Shown: positions 1 to 5,393, numbered from the stretch's first letter. The stretch is DNA of 7,676 bases from Candidatus Aegiribacteria sp. (GCA_021107345.1 JAIOSX010000077.1:1-7676), one strand, 5' to 3'. The notes: generated by a model from the letters alone, not told the origin. Made by a program: numbers and translations.

Positions 1-192
1 ATTATCTATGGCAGCATCACAAATCATGCCGAAGGTATTCGTGGAATCACCGTAATCAGTTCCTATCTGCATTGCTATTACAAGCGTATCAACTGGAACA
101 ATTCGATCATTGGTTTCTGTAACGCTGTTCTCTTCATCGCCGCAACCAAGCAGTGCAAAGAAACAAACAGCAACTATTACAGTATATTTCAT
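1..192 (-). CDS. Lipoprotein, N-terminal part; possible 6-bladed beta-propeller protein (partial)
   Basis: The gene starts at ATG 192-190 and reads off the left edge; 64 codons are visible with no stop. The N-terminus is a classic lipoprotein signal: MKYTVIVAVCFFALLGC, with lipobox LLGC and acylated Cys17, followed by the acidic stretch GDEEN. The protein should therefore be lipid-anchored in the envelope. A GAGGGG ribosome binding site at 199-204 lies 6 nt before the start. The segment IGTDYGDSTNTFGMICDAA near residues 42-60 resembles the start of the first blade in 6-bladed beta-propeller lipoproteins of uncultured bacteria (pattern G-x-x-x-GDS-x-x-x-FG-x-x-x-DAA). That assignment comes from pattern memory on a short fragment. 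The gene is not in the tRNA or operon unit: a promoter at 300-329 reads into it. Lipoprotein call confident, propeller call tentative. Confidence 0.75.
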   Translation of the reverse strand, partial: MKYTVIVAVCFFALLGCGDEENSVTETNDRIVPVDTLVIAMQIGTDYGDSTNTFGMICDAAIDN

Positions 193-253
193 TGACAACC
201 CCTCACTTGAATATCCCGGATTTCCACATATACAATTTCAACAATAATTATGA

Positions 254-401
254 AACAGCAACATATCTCGATGCTTGCATTATGTACTTATCAATCAATA
301 TCATATTAATCATGTTATCTAACTGTCAAGTTGATATGTTTTGACAAGTGTGTGTAAACATATGCACACTATCATTACGATGCCATTGATATGTTGCTGT
401 T
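254..401. repeat. 14-bp inverted repeat flanking the lipoprotein promoter, with an extra half-copy
   Basis: AACAGCAACATATC at 254-267 is exactly the reverse complement of GATATGTTGCTGTT at 388-401. The arms are 120 bp apart and enclose the promoter at 300-329. A further TTGATATGTT at 331-340, just upstream of the -35 box, repeats TTGATATGTT at 386-395. This could be a set of regulator sites, possibly acting by looping; no binding protein can be named. Confidence 0.45.
300..329 (-). promoter_or_regulatory. Sigma70-type promoter for the lipoprotein at 1-192
   Basis: On the minus strand, TTGACA (329-324) is followed after 18 nt by TATGAT (305-300), a near-consensus -35/-10 pair. Transcription would start near 293, giving a leader of about 100 nt before the ATG at 192. 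Copies of an ACATATC-type motif lie on both sides (254-267, 331-340, 386-401) and could be operator sites. Confidence 0.6.
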
Positions 402-421
402 ACATTAACGTGAAAGCGAAA

Positions 422-470
422 TGGAGCGGGATACGAGAACCTTGTGAATTAACCTGCCGACGTCCCCGCG
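422..470 (-). repeat. tRNA-Gly-acceptor-like element U1 (about 49 nt)
   Basis: On the minus strand this element ends in CCCGCTCCA, the same 3' end as the tRNA-Gly at 623-698 (acceptor strand, U discriminator, CCA). Its 5' end GC-C-GGGAC can pair with the 3' GTCCCGC-like strand as a 7-bp acceptor-like stem: GCGGGAT on the plus strand pairs with GTCCC/GC around one bulged base. The interior is too short for D and anticodon arms and has no proper T arm, so it is not a working tRNA. It is about 70% identical to U2 (521-570), and the two share the plus-strand start TGGAGCGGGATA. Inside is a direct repeat AACCT..AACCT. It is either a decayed tRNA-Gly copy or a small structured RNA. Confidence 0.5.
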
Positions 471-480
471 TAAAATAGTA

Positions 481-514
481 GAAGGCGGACAGCAATAATA
501 TGCTGTCCACCTTC
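481..514 (-). terminator. Strong hairpin, terminator-like, downstream of element U2
   Basis: GAAGGCGGACAGCA (481-494) pairs with TGCTGTCCACCTTC (501-514) around a 6-nt ATAATA loop. The one plus-strand mismatch, C486 against A509, becomes G-U on the minus strand, so a minus-strand RNA forms a full 14-bp stem. After the stem on the minus strand comes TACTATTTTA, a poor U tract, so termination strength is uncertain. It sits in the same place relative to U2 (7 nt beyond its CCA end) as the tRNA terminator does relative to the tRNA. Confidence 0.5.
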
Positions 515-520
515 ATAACA

Positions 521-570
521 TGGAGCGGGATATGGAGAACTTGAGAGAATAACTTGTCGAAATCCCAGCG
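521..570 (-). repeat. tRNA-Gly-acceptor-like element U2 (about 50 nt)
   Basis: This is the second copy of the element at 422-470. On the minus strand it begins GCTGGGAT and ends ATCCCGCTCCA; the ends pair as a 7-bp stem with a single bulged base at the same place as in U1. The 3' nine bases match the tRNA-Gly end including CCA. It carries a direct repeat AACTTG..AACTTG in the same position as the AACCT pair of U1. It lies 99 bp from U1 and 102 bp from the tRNA, measured between the TGGAGCGGGA starts. No D, anticodon or T arm can be drawn. Confidence 0.5.
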
Positions 571-580
571 TTAGCCAAAC

Positions 581-617
581 AAAAGAGAGCAACCCTTAAA
601 ATTGGTTACTCTCTTTT
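581..617 (-). terminator. Rho-independent terminator of tRNA-Gly
   Basis: AAAAGAGAG-C-AACC (581-594) pairs with GGTT-A-CTCTCTTTT (604-617) around a 9-nt loop. On the minus strand the C/A mismatch becomes a G-U pair and the stem ends in TTTTGTTT. It lies 5 nt beyond the encoded CCA of the tRNA. The A/T flanks could make it work from either side. Confidence 0.75.
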
Positions 618-622
618 ATACT

Positions 623-698
623 TGGAGCGGGAAACGGGACTTGAACCCGCGACAGCTACCTTGGCAAGGTAGGGCTCTACCAACTGAGCTATTCCCGC
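623..698 (-). tRNA. tRNA-Gly, anticodon GCC, CCA encoded
   Basis: The 76-nt cloverleaf folds completely on the minus strand: acceptor GCGGGAA/TTCCCGC, D arm GCTC..GAGC, anticodon stem CTACC/GGTAG with loop TTGCCAA, a 5-nt variable loop, T stem GCGGG/CCCGT (one G-U) with loop TTCAAGT, discriminator T and encoded CCA. The anticodon is complementary to plus-strand 663-665 and reads GGC/GGU glycine codons. I see no good -10/-35 pair directly upstream on the minus strand (699-780), so it may be transcribed from farther upstream. Its acceptor end is echoed in the elements at 422-470 and 521-570. Confidence 0.97.
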
Positions 699-725
699 TC
701 GGTAATGTTGCTAACGCTCTTGATC

Positions 726-1012
726 GAGCGGGGAACCGAACCAGTCGGTTGCCCACTCTGAAACTTCTTGCACTCTCGTAAGAGCGGGGAACCGAACCAG
801 TCGGTTGCCCACTCTGAAACTTCTTGCACTCTCGTAAGAGCGGGGAACCTCACAAATGTTCGGTTTCCCGCGCAAGTTTATTTCTTAGCTCCAGTAAGAA
901 TGGGGAATCTCGAAAATAAAAGATTGCCCACTCTGCAACTTCTTGCACTCCCGTAAGAGTGGGGAATCTCGCAATGCTCGATTGCCCTACAAAATATTTC
1001 TTCGCGCCAGTC
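726..1012. repeat. Tandem array of five 56-60-bp hairpin repeats
   Basis: Units start at 726, 782, 838, 898 and 957. Units 1 and 2 are identical over all 56 bp. Each begins GAGCGGGGAACC or GAGTGGGGAATC and folds back on a matching 3' arm; stems are 726-739/745-758, 782-795/801-814, 840-849/862-871, 898-910/921-933 and 961-968/980-987. Tails come in two kinds: AACTTCTTGCACTCyCGTAA (units 1, 2, 4) and a TATTTCTT..GCyCCAGT type (units 3, 5). Stem base pairs change together, C-G in units 1-3 to T-A in units 4-5. There are no spacers, so it is not CRISPR, and no integron core sites are seen. Open frames through it only reflect the periodicity. The array fills most of the gap between the SPOR gene and tRNA-Gly. 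Confidence 0.85.
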
Positions 1013-1037
1013 ATTTCTAATTATTAGGCGCTGTTTT
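1004..1037 (+). terminator. Possible plus-strand terminator at the end of the repeat array
   Basis: GCGCC (1004-1008) pairs with GGCGC (1027-1031), with a small inner CTAA/TTAG hairpin in the loop, followed by TGTTTTTCT. The U tract is on the plus strand only. The stem is short and the loop long, so this is a weak call. If real, it would end plus-strand transcription across the array, or shield the convergent operon end. Confidence 0.3.
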
Positions 1038-1100
1038 TCTATACATACTCCGTTTCCGGAGCGGTTGGATATATCGCAATTAGAGGCTCTTTTGTCAAGG

Positions 1101-1559
1101 TCAAGGTTCTCTCGTTGTGACCCAGGCGTCAGTGAAGCCCATATTCACAAGAACCTGGGAGTAATCGGTGGCATCTGTCCTTGCGGGGAAGGCGCCAACT
1201 CTGACTTTCCAGTATCCACTCTCATGATCGATGAACACGGGATAATTAATCTCTGTGGAAACCGATTCCGCCAGGCGCTGTGCGGTTTCTTCGTTTGTTG
1301 CCGCTGATATCTGAACTGTGAAATGGGTTCCTGATAGGATCTCTTCCTCGTATTCAATGGGGACTTCTTCGCCGGGTATGCTCATACCGATAACTTCGGG
1401 AAAATCCTCAAAGGGATCTCCCGTGTAACCGGGAGGGTCACCGTAGGGATCAATGGGTCCCGTTTCGGTGATCTGATCGGTATTGTCCGGTGTTACCGTG
1501 GTATCACCACACGCGGAGAGAATCAGAACGGGAATCAGGAATAGTATTACTTTATACAT
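1101..1559 (-). CDS. SPOR-domain lipoprotein
   Basis: The protein is 152 aa from ATG 1559-1557. I chose this start because GGAGGG at 1565-1570 lies 5 nt upstream and the signal peptide begins there; an ATG 11 codons earlier lacks both. MYKVILFLIPVLILSAC is a lipoprotein signal with lipobox LSAC and Cys17. An acidic Pro/Gly-rich linker (about 20-75) precedes a C-terminal SPOR domain (about 78-148; HFTVQISAA at the start, YWKVRVGAF in the middle). SPOR domains bind septal peptidoglycan lacking stem peptides, so a role in division or cell-wall remodelling is likely, with the lipid anchor in the envelope. It overlaps the upstream gene by 8 bp and is the last gene of the operon. No clear minus-strand terminator follows before the repeat array. 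Confidence 0.88.
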   Translation of the reverse strand: MYKVILFLIPVLILSACGDTTVTPDNTDQITETGPIDPYGDPPGYTGDPFEDFPEVIGMSIPGEEVPIEYEEEILSGTHFTVQISAATNEETAQRLAESVSTEINYPVFIDHESGYWKVRVGAFPARTDATDYSQVLVNMGFTDAWVTTREP

Positions 1560-2496
1560 TACCACCCTCCTCTGCTTCCAGGAATATATCAAGCAGCGGG
1601 AGCATCAGTTCATGATGACCGGTAAGAACTATCTGTTCTCCTCCCAGAGCTCTGGTTGGCCTGAAGACTACATTGTTCAAGGGCCTGTACTGCCTTATCA
1701 TATCAAAGCTTGCGGCTGTAATATCACTAATGTCGTAACCAAGGTTAATTGCTGATGTCAGGAGTTTCAGGAATACTTCGGGCATGACCACAGCTGAGCC
1801 CGCGTTGATGACTACTCCCGAAGTCAATTGTGTAATCCTCTCCCCTAACAGATCAAAATCCTTCTCCGCACCCTTTGCGAGTTTTTCCCAGCTCACTGAT
1901 GGATATGGATGGATGATATCTCCTCCCAGGGCAGGATGCACGGTCAAAGGAATGCCCGCTTCGCATGCTGCGGCAAGGGGGCTTATTGCAGTATTACCTT
2001 CCCTCTGGATGATTTCATTGCCGAGGGCTTCGCCAAGCCCGAGGTTATTGATATAAGCTGTGTTGATCGCTTTAGAATAAACCTCTCCTGTTTCCTGCCA
2101 CATGCCGAAGCTGCCGTCCTTAATTCCCGCTTCAACATCCTCTGATGTTTCGCCGAACAGGGCCATTTCAATATCATGGATGGTGCCGGCACCGTTAGTG
2201 GCAAGGCAGTTGATAGTACCGTTCTGGAGCCACTTCACAAGAAGTGGTCCGAGACCGCATTTTATCACATGGCCCCCGTACATGAAAATCCTTGAAGCCC
2301 CTGTGTTTTTTGCTTTAATTATGGCCCTGGCGAGTTTCTTCATATCCTTTACCGCGAGTGTATCCGGCAGTGATCTGACGAATTCAACAGTTTCCTTATT
2401 TTGAGGATTCCTCAATAGTAATCTGGAATCAACCTTGCTTTTTCGCTCAGACAGGGTTTTCAGTTTAAGCTTCTCTCTGTCGAAATCAGTACTCAA
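1552..2496 (-). CDS. Deoxyhypusine-synthase-like conserved protein, catalytic lysine apparently absent
   Basis: The protein is 314 aa. The start is TTG (2496-2494) overlapping the truA stop as TTGA; the first internal ATG would cut off about 51 residues. The family call is from pattern: GGHVIKCGLGPLLVKWL (74-90), TNGAGTIHDIEMALFGETSED (100-120), SPLAAACEAGIPLTVHPALG (172-191), and the C-terminal FRPTRALGG..LPLLDIFLEAE (278-309) follow the order of NAD-binding deoxyhypusine synthase blocks. The C-terminal block aligns by eye with RPDEAVSWGKI, but the lysine that forms the enzyme-substrate imine in true DHS is replaced by Gln288 (ALGGEQI). Bacteria mostly lack eIF5A, so hypusine formation is unlikely. 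Its real substrate is unknown. It sits between truA and a SPOR lipoprotein gene in a coupled operon. The reading frame is certain; the family is moderately sure. Confidence 0.7.
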   Translation of the reverse strand: MSTDFDREKLKLKTLSERKSKVDSRLLLRNPQNKETVEFVRSLPDTLAVKDMKKLARAIIKAKNTGASRIFMYGGHVIKCGLGPLLVKWLQNGTINCLATNGAGTIHDIEMALFGETSEDVEAGIKDGSFGMWQETGEVYSKAINTAYINNLGLGEALGNEIIQREGNTAISPLAAACEAGIPLTVHPALGGDIIHPYPSVSWEKLAKGAEKDFDLLGERITQLTSGVVINAGSAVVMPEVFLKLLTSAINLGYDISDITAASFDMIRQYRPLNNVVFRPTRALGGEQIVLTGHHELMLPLLDIFLEAEEGGNV

Positions 2497-3227
2497 TTGT
2501 ACTTCACCTCCATTAGTGTCAGCCCTTTGCCCGGCAGTGATGATCCGGCCTTCTCACGATCTTTTGTCTCAAGAAGCTTGGTTATAAGCTCAGGTTGAGC
2601 TGTTCCGGAACCGATACTAACCAGTGTTCCGGCCCAGATCCTTACCATTCCTCTGAGAAACCTGTTGGCACGAATAAGGAATGTCCAGCCTGACTCATCA
2701 TCAATGACATCCGTGTTTATGACATTTACGATCCAATCGGCATTGCCGCTTCCTTCCTTTGCCATCGCCATCCAGTCGTTTTCACCAATTGAGAGTTCAG
2801 CGGCTTTCTGCATATCAGCCGTAACAAGTTCGCGCATGAGTGTATGGCAGTAACGGTTCCTGAGTGGGTGTCTATTCTTTTCAATCCGGTAGCTGTAAAG
2901 TCTTGAGATCGCCCGGAATCTTGCATGAAAGGAACTATCAATCTTCTCCACTTCGGTTACTGCTATATCATCGGGAAGCATGACAGGTAAACCTGTTTTT
3001 ATCCTCTCCAGTTTATCAATCCCTATGTCGGCATGTGCAACCTGTCCCAGGGCATGCACTCCCGCATCGGTTCTGCCTGATCCTGTTATGGCAATCCTTC
3101 TTCCGCAGAGTTTTTCGAGGATGGCCTCAATATCCCCCTGTACGGTTCTTGCTTCAGGTTGAAGCTGCCATCCGGAGAAATCGGTTCCATCGTACTCAAT
3201 CAGCATTTTTATCCTGATAACACTCAT
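2493..3227 (-). CDS. truA: tRNA pseudouridine(38-40) synthase TruA
   Basis: The protein is 244 aa, the usual TruA length. It converts U38, U39 and U40 in the anticodon stem-loop of many tRNAs to pseudouridine in the cytoplasm. Visible motifs are the N-terminal IEYDGTDFSGWQLQP (10-24), the catalytic block GSGRTDAGVHALGQ (49-62) with nucleophile Asp54, FHARFRAISRLYSYRI (about 101-116), and FLIRANRFLRGMVRIWAGTL (about 182-201). The start at ATG 3227 has only a weak upstream site (CAGG). ATG at codon 8 with AGGA 5 nt upstream is an alternative that keeps all motifs. It lies 3 bp after the membrane-protein gene and overlaps the next gene by 4 bp. Confidence 0.96.
   Translation of the reverse strand: MSVIRIKMLIEYDGTDFSGWQLQPEARTVQGDIEAILEKLCGRRIAITGSGRTDAGVHALGQVAHADIGIDKLERIKTGLPVMLPDDIAVTEVEKIDSSFHARFRAISRLYSYRIEKNRHPLRNRYCHTLMRELVTADMQKAAELSIGENDWMAMAKEGSGNADWIVNVINTDVIDDESGWTFLIRANRFLRGMVRIWAGTLVSIGSGTAQPELITKLLETKDREKAGSSLPGKGLTLMEVKYN
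2505..2511 (-). promoter_or_regulatory. Ribosome binding site deciding the TTG start of the DHS-like gene
   Basis: On the minus strand, GGAGGTG lies 8 nt before TTG 2496-2494, inside the last codons of truA. Such a strong Shine-Dalgarno with a TTG start supports this start and suggests translational coupling across the 4-bp overlap. Confidence 0.75.
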
Positions 3228-3230
3228 GAT

Positions 3231-3818
3231 TCACAAAACCTGCATGATACCGGCCAGAAGAACCAGCCAGGCCAGACATGCCGCCATTGATGAAAGTATG
3301 TTCTGCCTGCTCATGCTGCCTTTCTCCATAAGTTCGATCTCGTTAACTGAAGAGAGCGCAGTGGTAAGAGAATCACCGAAACTCCTGCCGTTCTTTCTGC
3401 TTTCCATGAATACCGCTTTTATCCTCTCTGAGAAAGGGCCCGCAAGGGATACTACCATCGCGAGGCTCTCCGGAAGCCCTCCAAGTCTCACCCTTCTTGA
3501 GACCGTGAACAGGAGCTCTGAAGCTCTTGAGGTTCCCAGCGCACCGGACATGGATGCTCCCGCGGCAATAGCGGCTATCCACCTCAGCGATCTTTCCATC
3601 AGGATATCGTTGCCGGAAGCTGCTCCCCACAGCAAAACAAATGCTGGAGCAGTGACCAGGAGGAGAATTCTCAATGTTCCCTTCCTGGCTTTACAGCAGA
3701 GACCGATTGCAGGAAATAGCAGATAGAACGGAAGTATCCTGATGTCGACAATAAATGCTGAAGCAGGGCCTGCAATGAGCCCTGAAAAGAGAAGGATCGA
3801 ATAGGCTGTATCAGTCAT
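3231..3818 (-). CDS. Multi-pass membrane protein, EcfT/CbiQ-like
   Basis: The protein is 195 aa. The start at ATG 3818 has AAGGA 5 nt upstream and overlaps the rluD stop by 8 bp. Hydrophobic segments fall at about 6-24, 28-42, 47-67, 77-94 and 178-195. Between the last two is a charged cytoplasmic-type region with ASELLFTVSRRVRLGG (about 99-114) and ESRKNGRSFGDS (139-150). This order resembles the transmembrane subunit EcfT of energy-coupling-factor vitamin/metal transporters, where long coupling helices carry an Ala-Arg-Gly-type motif that touches the ATPases; here the best match is RKNGRS. EcfT proteins are usually near 250 aa and encoded with ATPase genes; neither holds here, so it may be a divergent or repurposed relative. 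Membrane protein certain, family weak. Confidence 0.6.
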   Translation of the reverse strand: MTDTAYSILLFSGLIAGPASAFIVDIRILPFYLLFPAIGLCCKARKGTLRILLLVTAPAFVLLWGAASGNDILMERSLRWIAAIAAGASMSGALGTSRASELLFTVSRRVRLGGLPESLAMVVSLAGPFSERIKAVFMESRKNGRSFGDSLTTALSSVNEIELMEKGSMSRQNILSSMAACLAWLVLLAGIMQVL

Positions 3819-4788
3819 TCATATCCTTTTCAAGACGTTTCATCACCAGCCTGAACTCCAGGGGCGGTGCTTCGTTGAACTCCATTTCAGCACCTGTAAT
3901 CGGGTGAATGAAACCGAGCGTCTCCGCGTGGAGCATCTGATGTGTGGCAATACGGAGTACGTCGTCCAGCAGTTCTCTGTTACGAACTGTTGATGGTATC
4001 TCCTTTGGATTGTACCCTCCGTACTTCTCATCTGCAATTATAGGGCAGCCTTTTCTAACAGACAAATGAACTCTTATCTGATGTGTTCTGCCCGTCTCGA
4101 GCCTGCACTCGATCAAGCTTGTATGTCTGAACCTGCGCAAAACCCGGTAATTTGTTACCGCACGTTTCCCCGTTGAGAGCACAGTCATATTCTGCCTGTT
4201 ATTAAGATCGCGCCCTATGGGCGCGTCAATTCTGTCGGCACCCGGTATCGGTGAGTGCCAGACAAGCGCGATATATCGACGTTTAACGGTTCTTGAGGAT
4301 AGTTGAGATGACAGACCGCGGTGAGTAATATTATCCTTGGCTACCATCATCAAACCGGTTGTATCCTTATCCAGCCTGTGCACGATTCCAGGCCGCAATT
4401 CACCTGATATACCAGAAAGGTTAACACAATGAGCAAGCAGCGCATTAACAAGGGTTCCGTTCCTGCAGGTCCCGGATGGATGAATCACAAGACCTGCCTG
4501 CTTGTTCAGCACGATCAGATATTCATCTTCGTAGACAACATCCAGTTCGATATTCTCCGGAGAGAGGTCGACAGGAATAGCATCGGGAATTTCAAGCAGT
4601 ATCTTCTGGTCAAACTGAACATTGTATGCAGGTTTTGTAACTGGTACACCATCTACAGATACGTGACCATTGGAGATAAGTGTGTTTATGTAACTCCGGC
4701 TCTCTTCGATATCGTCCTGCATGACAAGATAGGCATCAAGACGAAGCCCTTTCTCCCCCTCTTCTACCGTACTTCTGCAATATTCCAA
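3811..4788 (-). CDS. rluD: RluD-family 23S rRNA pseudouridine synthase
   Basis: The protein is 325 aa, typical for RluA/RluC/RluD enzymes. An N-terminal S4 RNA-binding domain (about 15-62: RLDAYLVMQ..ISNGHVSVDGVPV) precedes the synthase domain. The catalytic motif GIVHRLDKDTTGLMMVAKD (134-152) has Asp140 in HRLD. Other family blocks are YEDEYLIVLNKQAGLVIHPS (86-105), CRLETGRTHQIRVHL (228-242) and ADEKYGG (252-258). RluD modifies U1911, 1915 and 1917 in helix 69 of 23S rRNA. The S4 domain and length favour RluD, but RluC is not excluded. The start is TTG 4788: an in-frame TAG lies just upstream and the next ATG (codon 23) would break the S4 domain. No clear ribosome binding site is seen, and only 2 nt separate it from the preceding stop, so translation probably depends on coupling. 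Confidence 0.92.
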   Translation of the reverse strand: MEYCRSTVEEGEKGLRLDAYLVMQDDIEESRSYINTLISNGHVSVDGVPVTKPAYNVQFDQKILLEIPDAIPVDLSPENIELDVVYEDEYLIVLNKQAGLVIHPSGTCRNGTLVNALLAHCVNLSGISGELRPGIVHRLDKDTTGLMMVAKDNITHRGLSSQLSSRTVKRRYIALVWHSPIPGADRIDAPIGRDLNNRQNMTVLSTGKRAVTNYRVLRRFRHTSLIECRLETGRTHQIRVHLSVRKGCPIIADEKYGGYNPKEIPSTVRNRELLDDVLRIATHQMLHAETLGFIHPITGAEMEFNEAPPLEFRLVMKRLEKDMND

Positions 4789-4790
4789 GA

Positions 4791-5315
4791 TTAACTACTC
4801 AGGCGTTTCACAAGGTGGTAACCGAAACGTGTTCTGATAATCCCGGATATTTCTCCCGGTTCCAGTGCGAAGACCGTGCTGTCCAGTTCCTCCGTAATGC
4901 CTCCACTTGTAAAAGCAGGCAGCCTGCCGCTGTCCGCTGCTGAAGTACAGTGGGAATAATTGAAAGCCATTTCTTCGAAGGTAGCATACCCTGAAAGTAT
5001 TTCATCCTGAATATCCCGGATTTGATCCAGAGCGTCCTCCTCTGCATCGGACACGATGTATATGGGTATCCGGGCTTCCTCTTCGTCATCTGACATACTG
5101 TCTTTAATCGACGTACGCCAGGTTATGAGAATATGCGCTGCCCTGATGAATTCGGCATTCTCGATTATCGAATGATCAGGCAAGGTATCGGTAGCTTTTC
5201 TCAAATCAGGATCAGGTGAATCGCTTGAAGCGGTATCATCGGAAGAACCGCAGGAGAACTGCAGCAATGATACCAGACAGAAACCGACGATTATCCCGAT
5301 TGAGTTGCGAACCAT
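4791..5315 (-). CDS. Parvulin-type peptidyl-prolyl isomerase, probable lipoprotein
   Basis: The protein is 174 aa from ATG 5315; GGAGGT at 5321-5326 lies 5 nt upstream and the signal sequence follows. A longer in-frame reading to 5393 has no such site. Residues 1-21 form a hydrophobic signal ending QFSC; Cys22 followed by GSSDD looks like a lipoprotein site, though Phe at -2 and Gln at -3 are atypical for a lipobox. A disordered acidic linker is followed by a PpiC/rotamase domain (about 58-172): RAAHILI, an insert of acidic residues, FEEMAFNYSHCTSAADSGRLP, FALEPGEISGIIRTRFGYHLVKR. The fold speeds proline isomerisation and helps outer-membrane or periplasmic protein folding. Cys123 stands where relatives often have Asp. 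First gene of the operon. Confidence 0.88.
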   Translation of the reverse strand: MVRNSIGIIVGFCLVSLLQFSCGSSDDTASSDSPDPDLRKATDTLPDHSIIENAEFIRAAHILITWRTSIKDSMSDDEEEARIPIYIVSDAEEDALDQIRDIQDEILSGYATFEEMAFNYSHCTSAADSGRLPAFTSGGITEELDSTVFALEPGEISGIIRTRFGYHLVKRLSS

Positions 5316-5363
5316 TAATAACCTCCACATAGGTATGAGTACCTTATATTTCCTTAATATTCC

Positions 5364-5393
5364 TCTATACTGAATCATGCCAGTTGACATCAA
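5364..5393 (-). promoter_or_regulatory. Possible promoter for the minus-strand operon
   Basis: TTGATG (5393-5388) and TATAGA (5369-5364) on the minus strand are 18 nt apart, each a 4-of-6 match to consensus, about 50 bp ahead of the first operon gene. The -35 box overlaps a TTGACA on the plus strand (5384-5389). Moderate at best. Confidence 0.35.

Noticed and set aside
153..344. Plus-strand open frame opposite the lipoprotein start and promoter
   Set aside because: AT-rich and low in complexity, overlaps a well-supported gene and promoter on the other strand, no ribosome binding site.
341..375. Plus-strand promoter with TTGACA at 341-346
   Set aside because: No -10 box at proper spacing, and no plus-strand gene follows.
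768..956. Plus-strand 62-codon open frame through the repeats
   Set aside because: It is produced by the repeat period, has no ribosome binding site and gives only repeat-derived peptide.
726..1012. CRISPR array
   Set aside because: The units are directly adjacent, each a 56-60-bp hairpin with its own tail. There are no unique spacers of even length between short identical repeats, and no cas genes.
726..1012. Integron attC sites
   Set aside because: Folded repeats of this length recall attC, but the RYYYAAC/GTTRRRY core sites are not found at the unit ends, there are no cassette genes between units, and no integrase is seen.
1048..1061. CTCCG-TTTC-CGGAG hairpin as terminator of the minus-strand operon
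   Set aside because: Only 5 bp and not followed by a U tract on the minus strand; left out as a feature.
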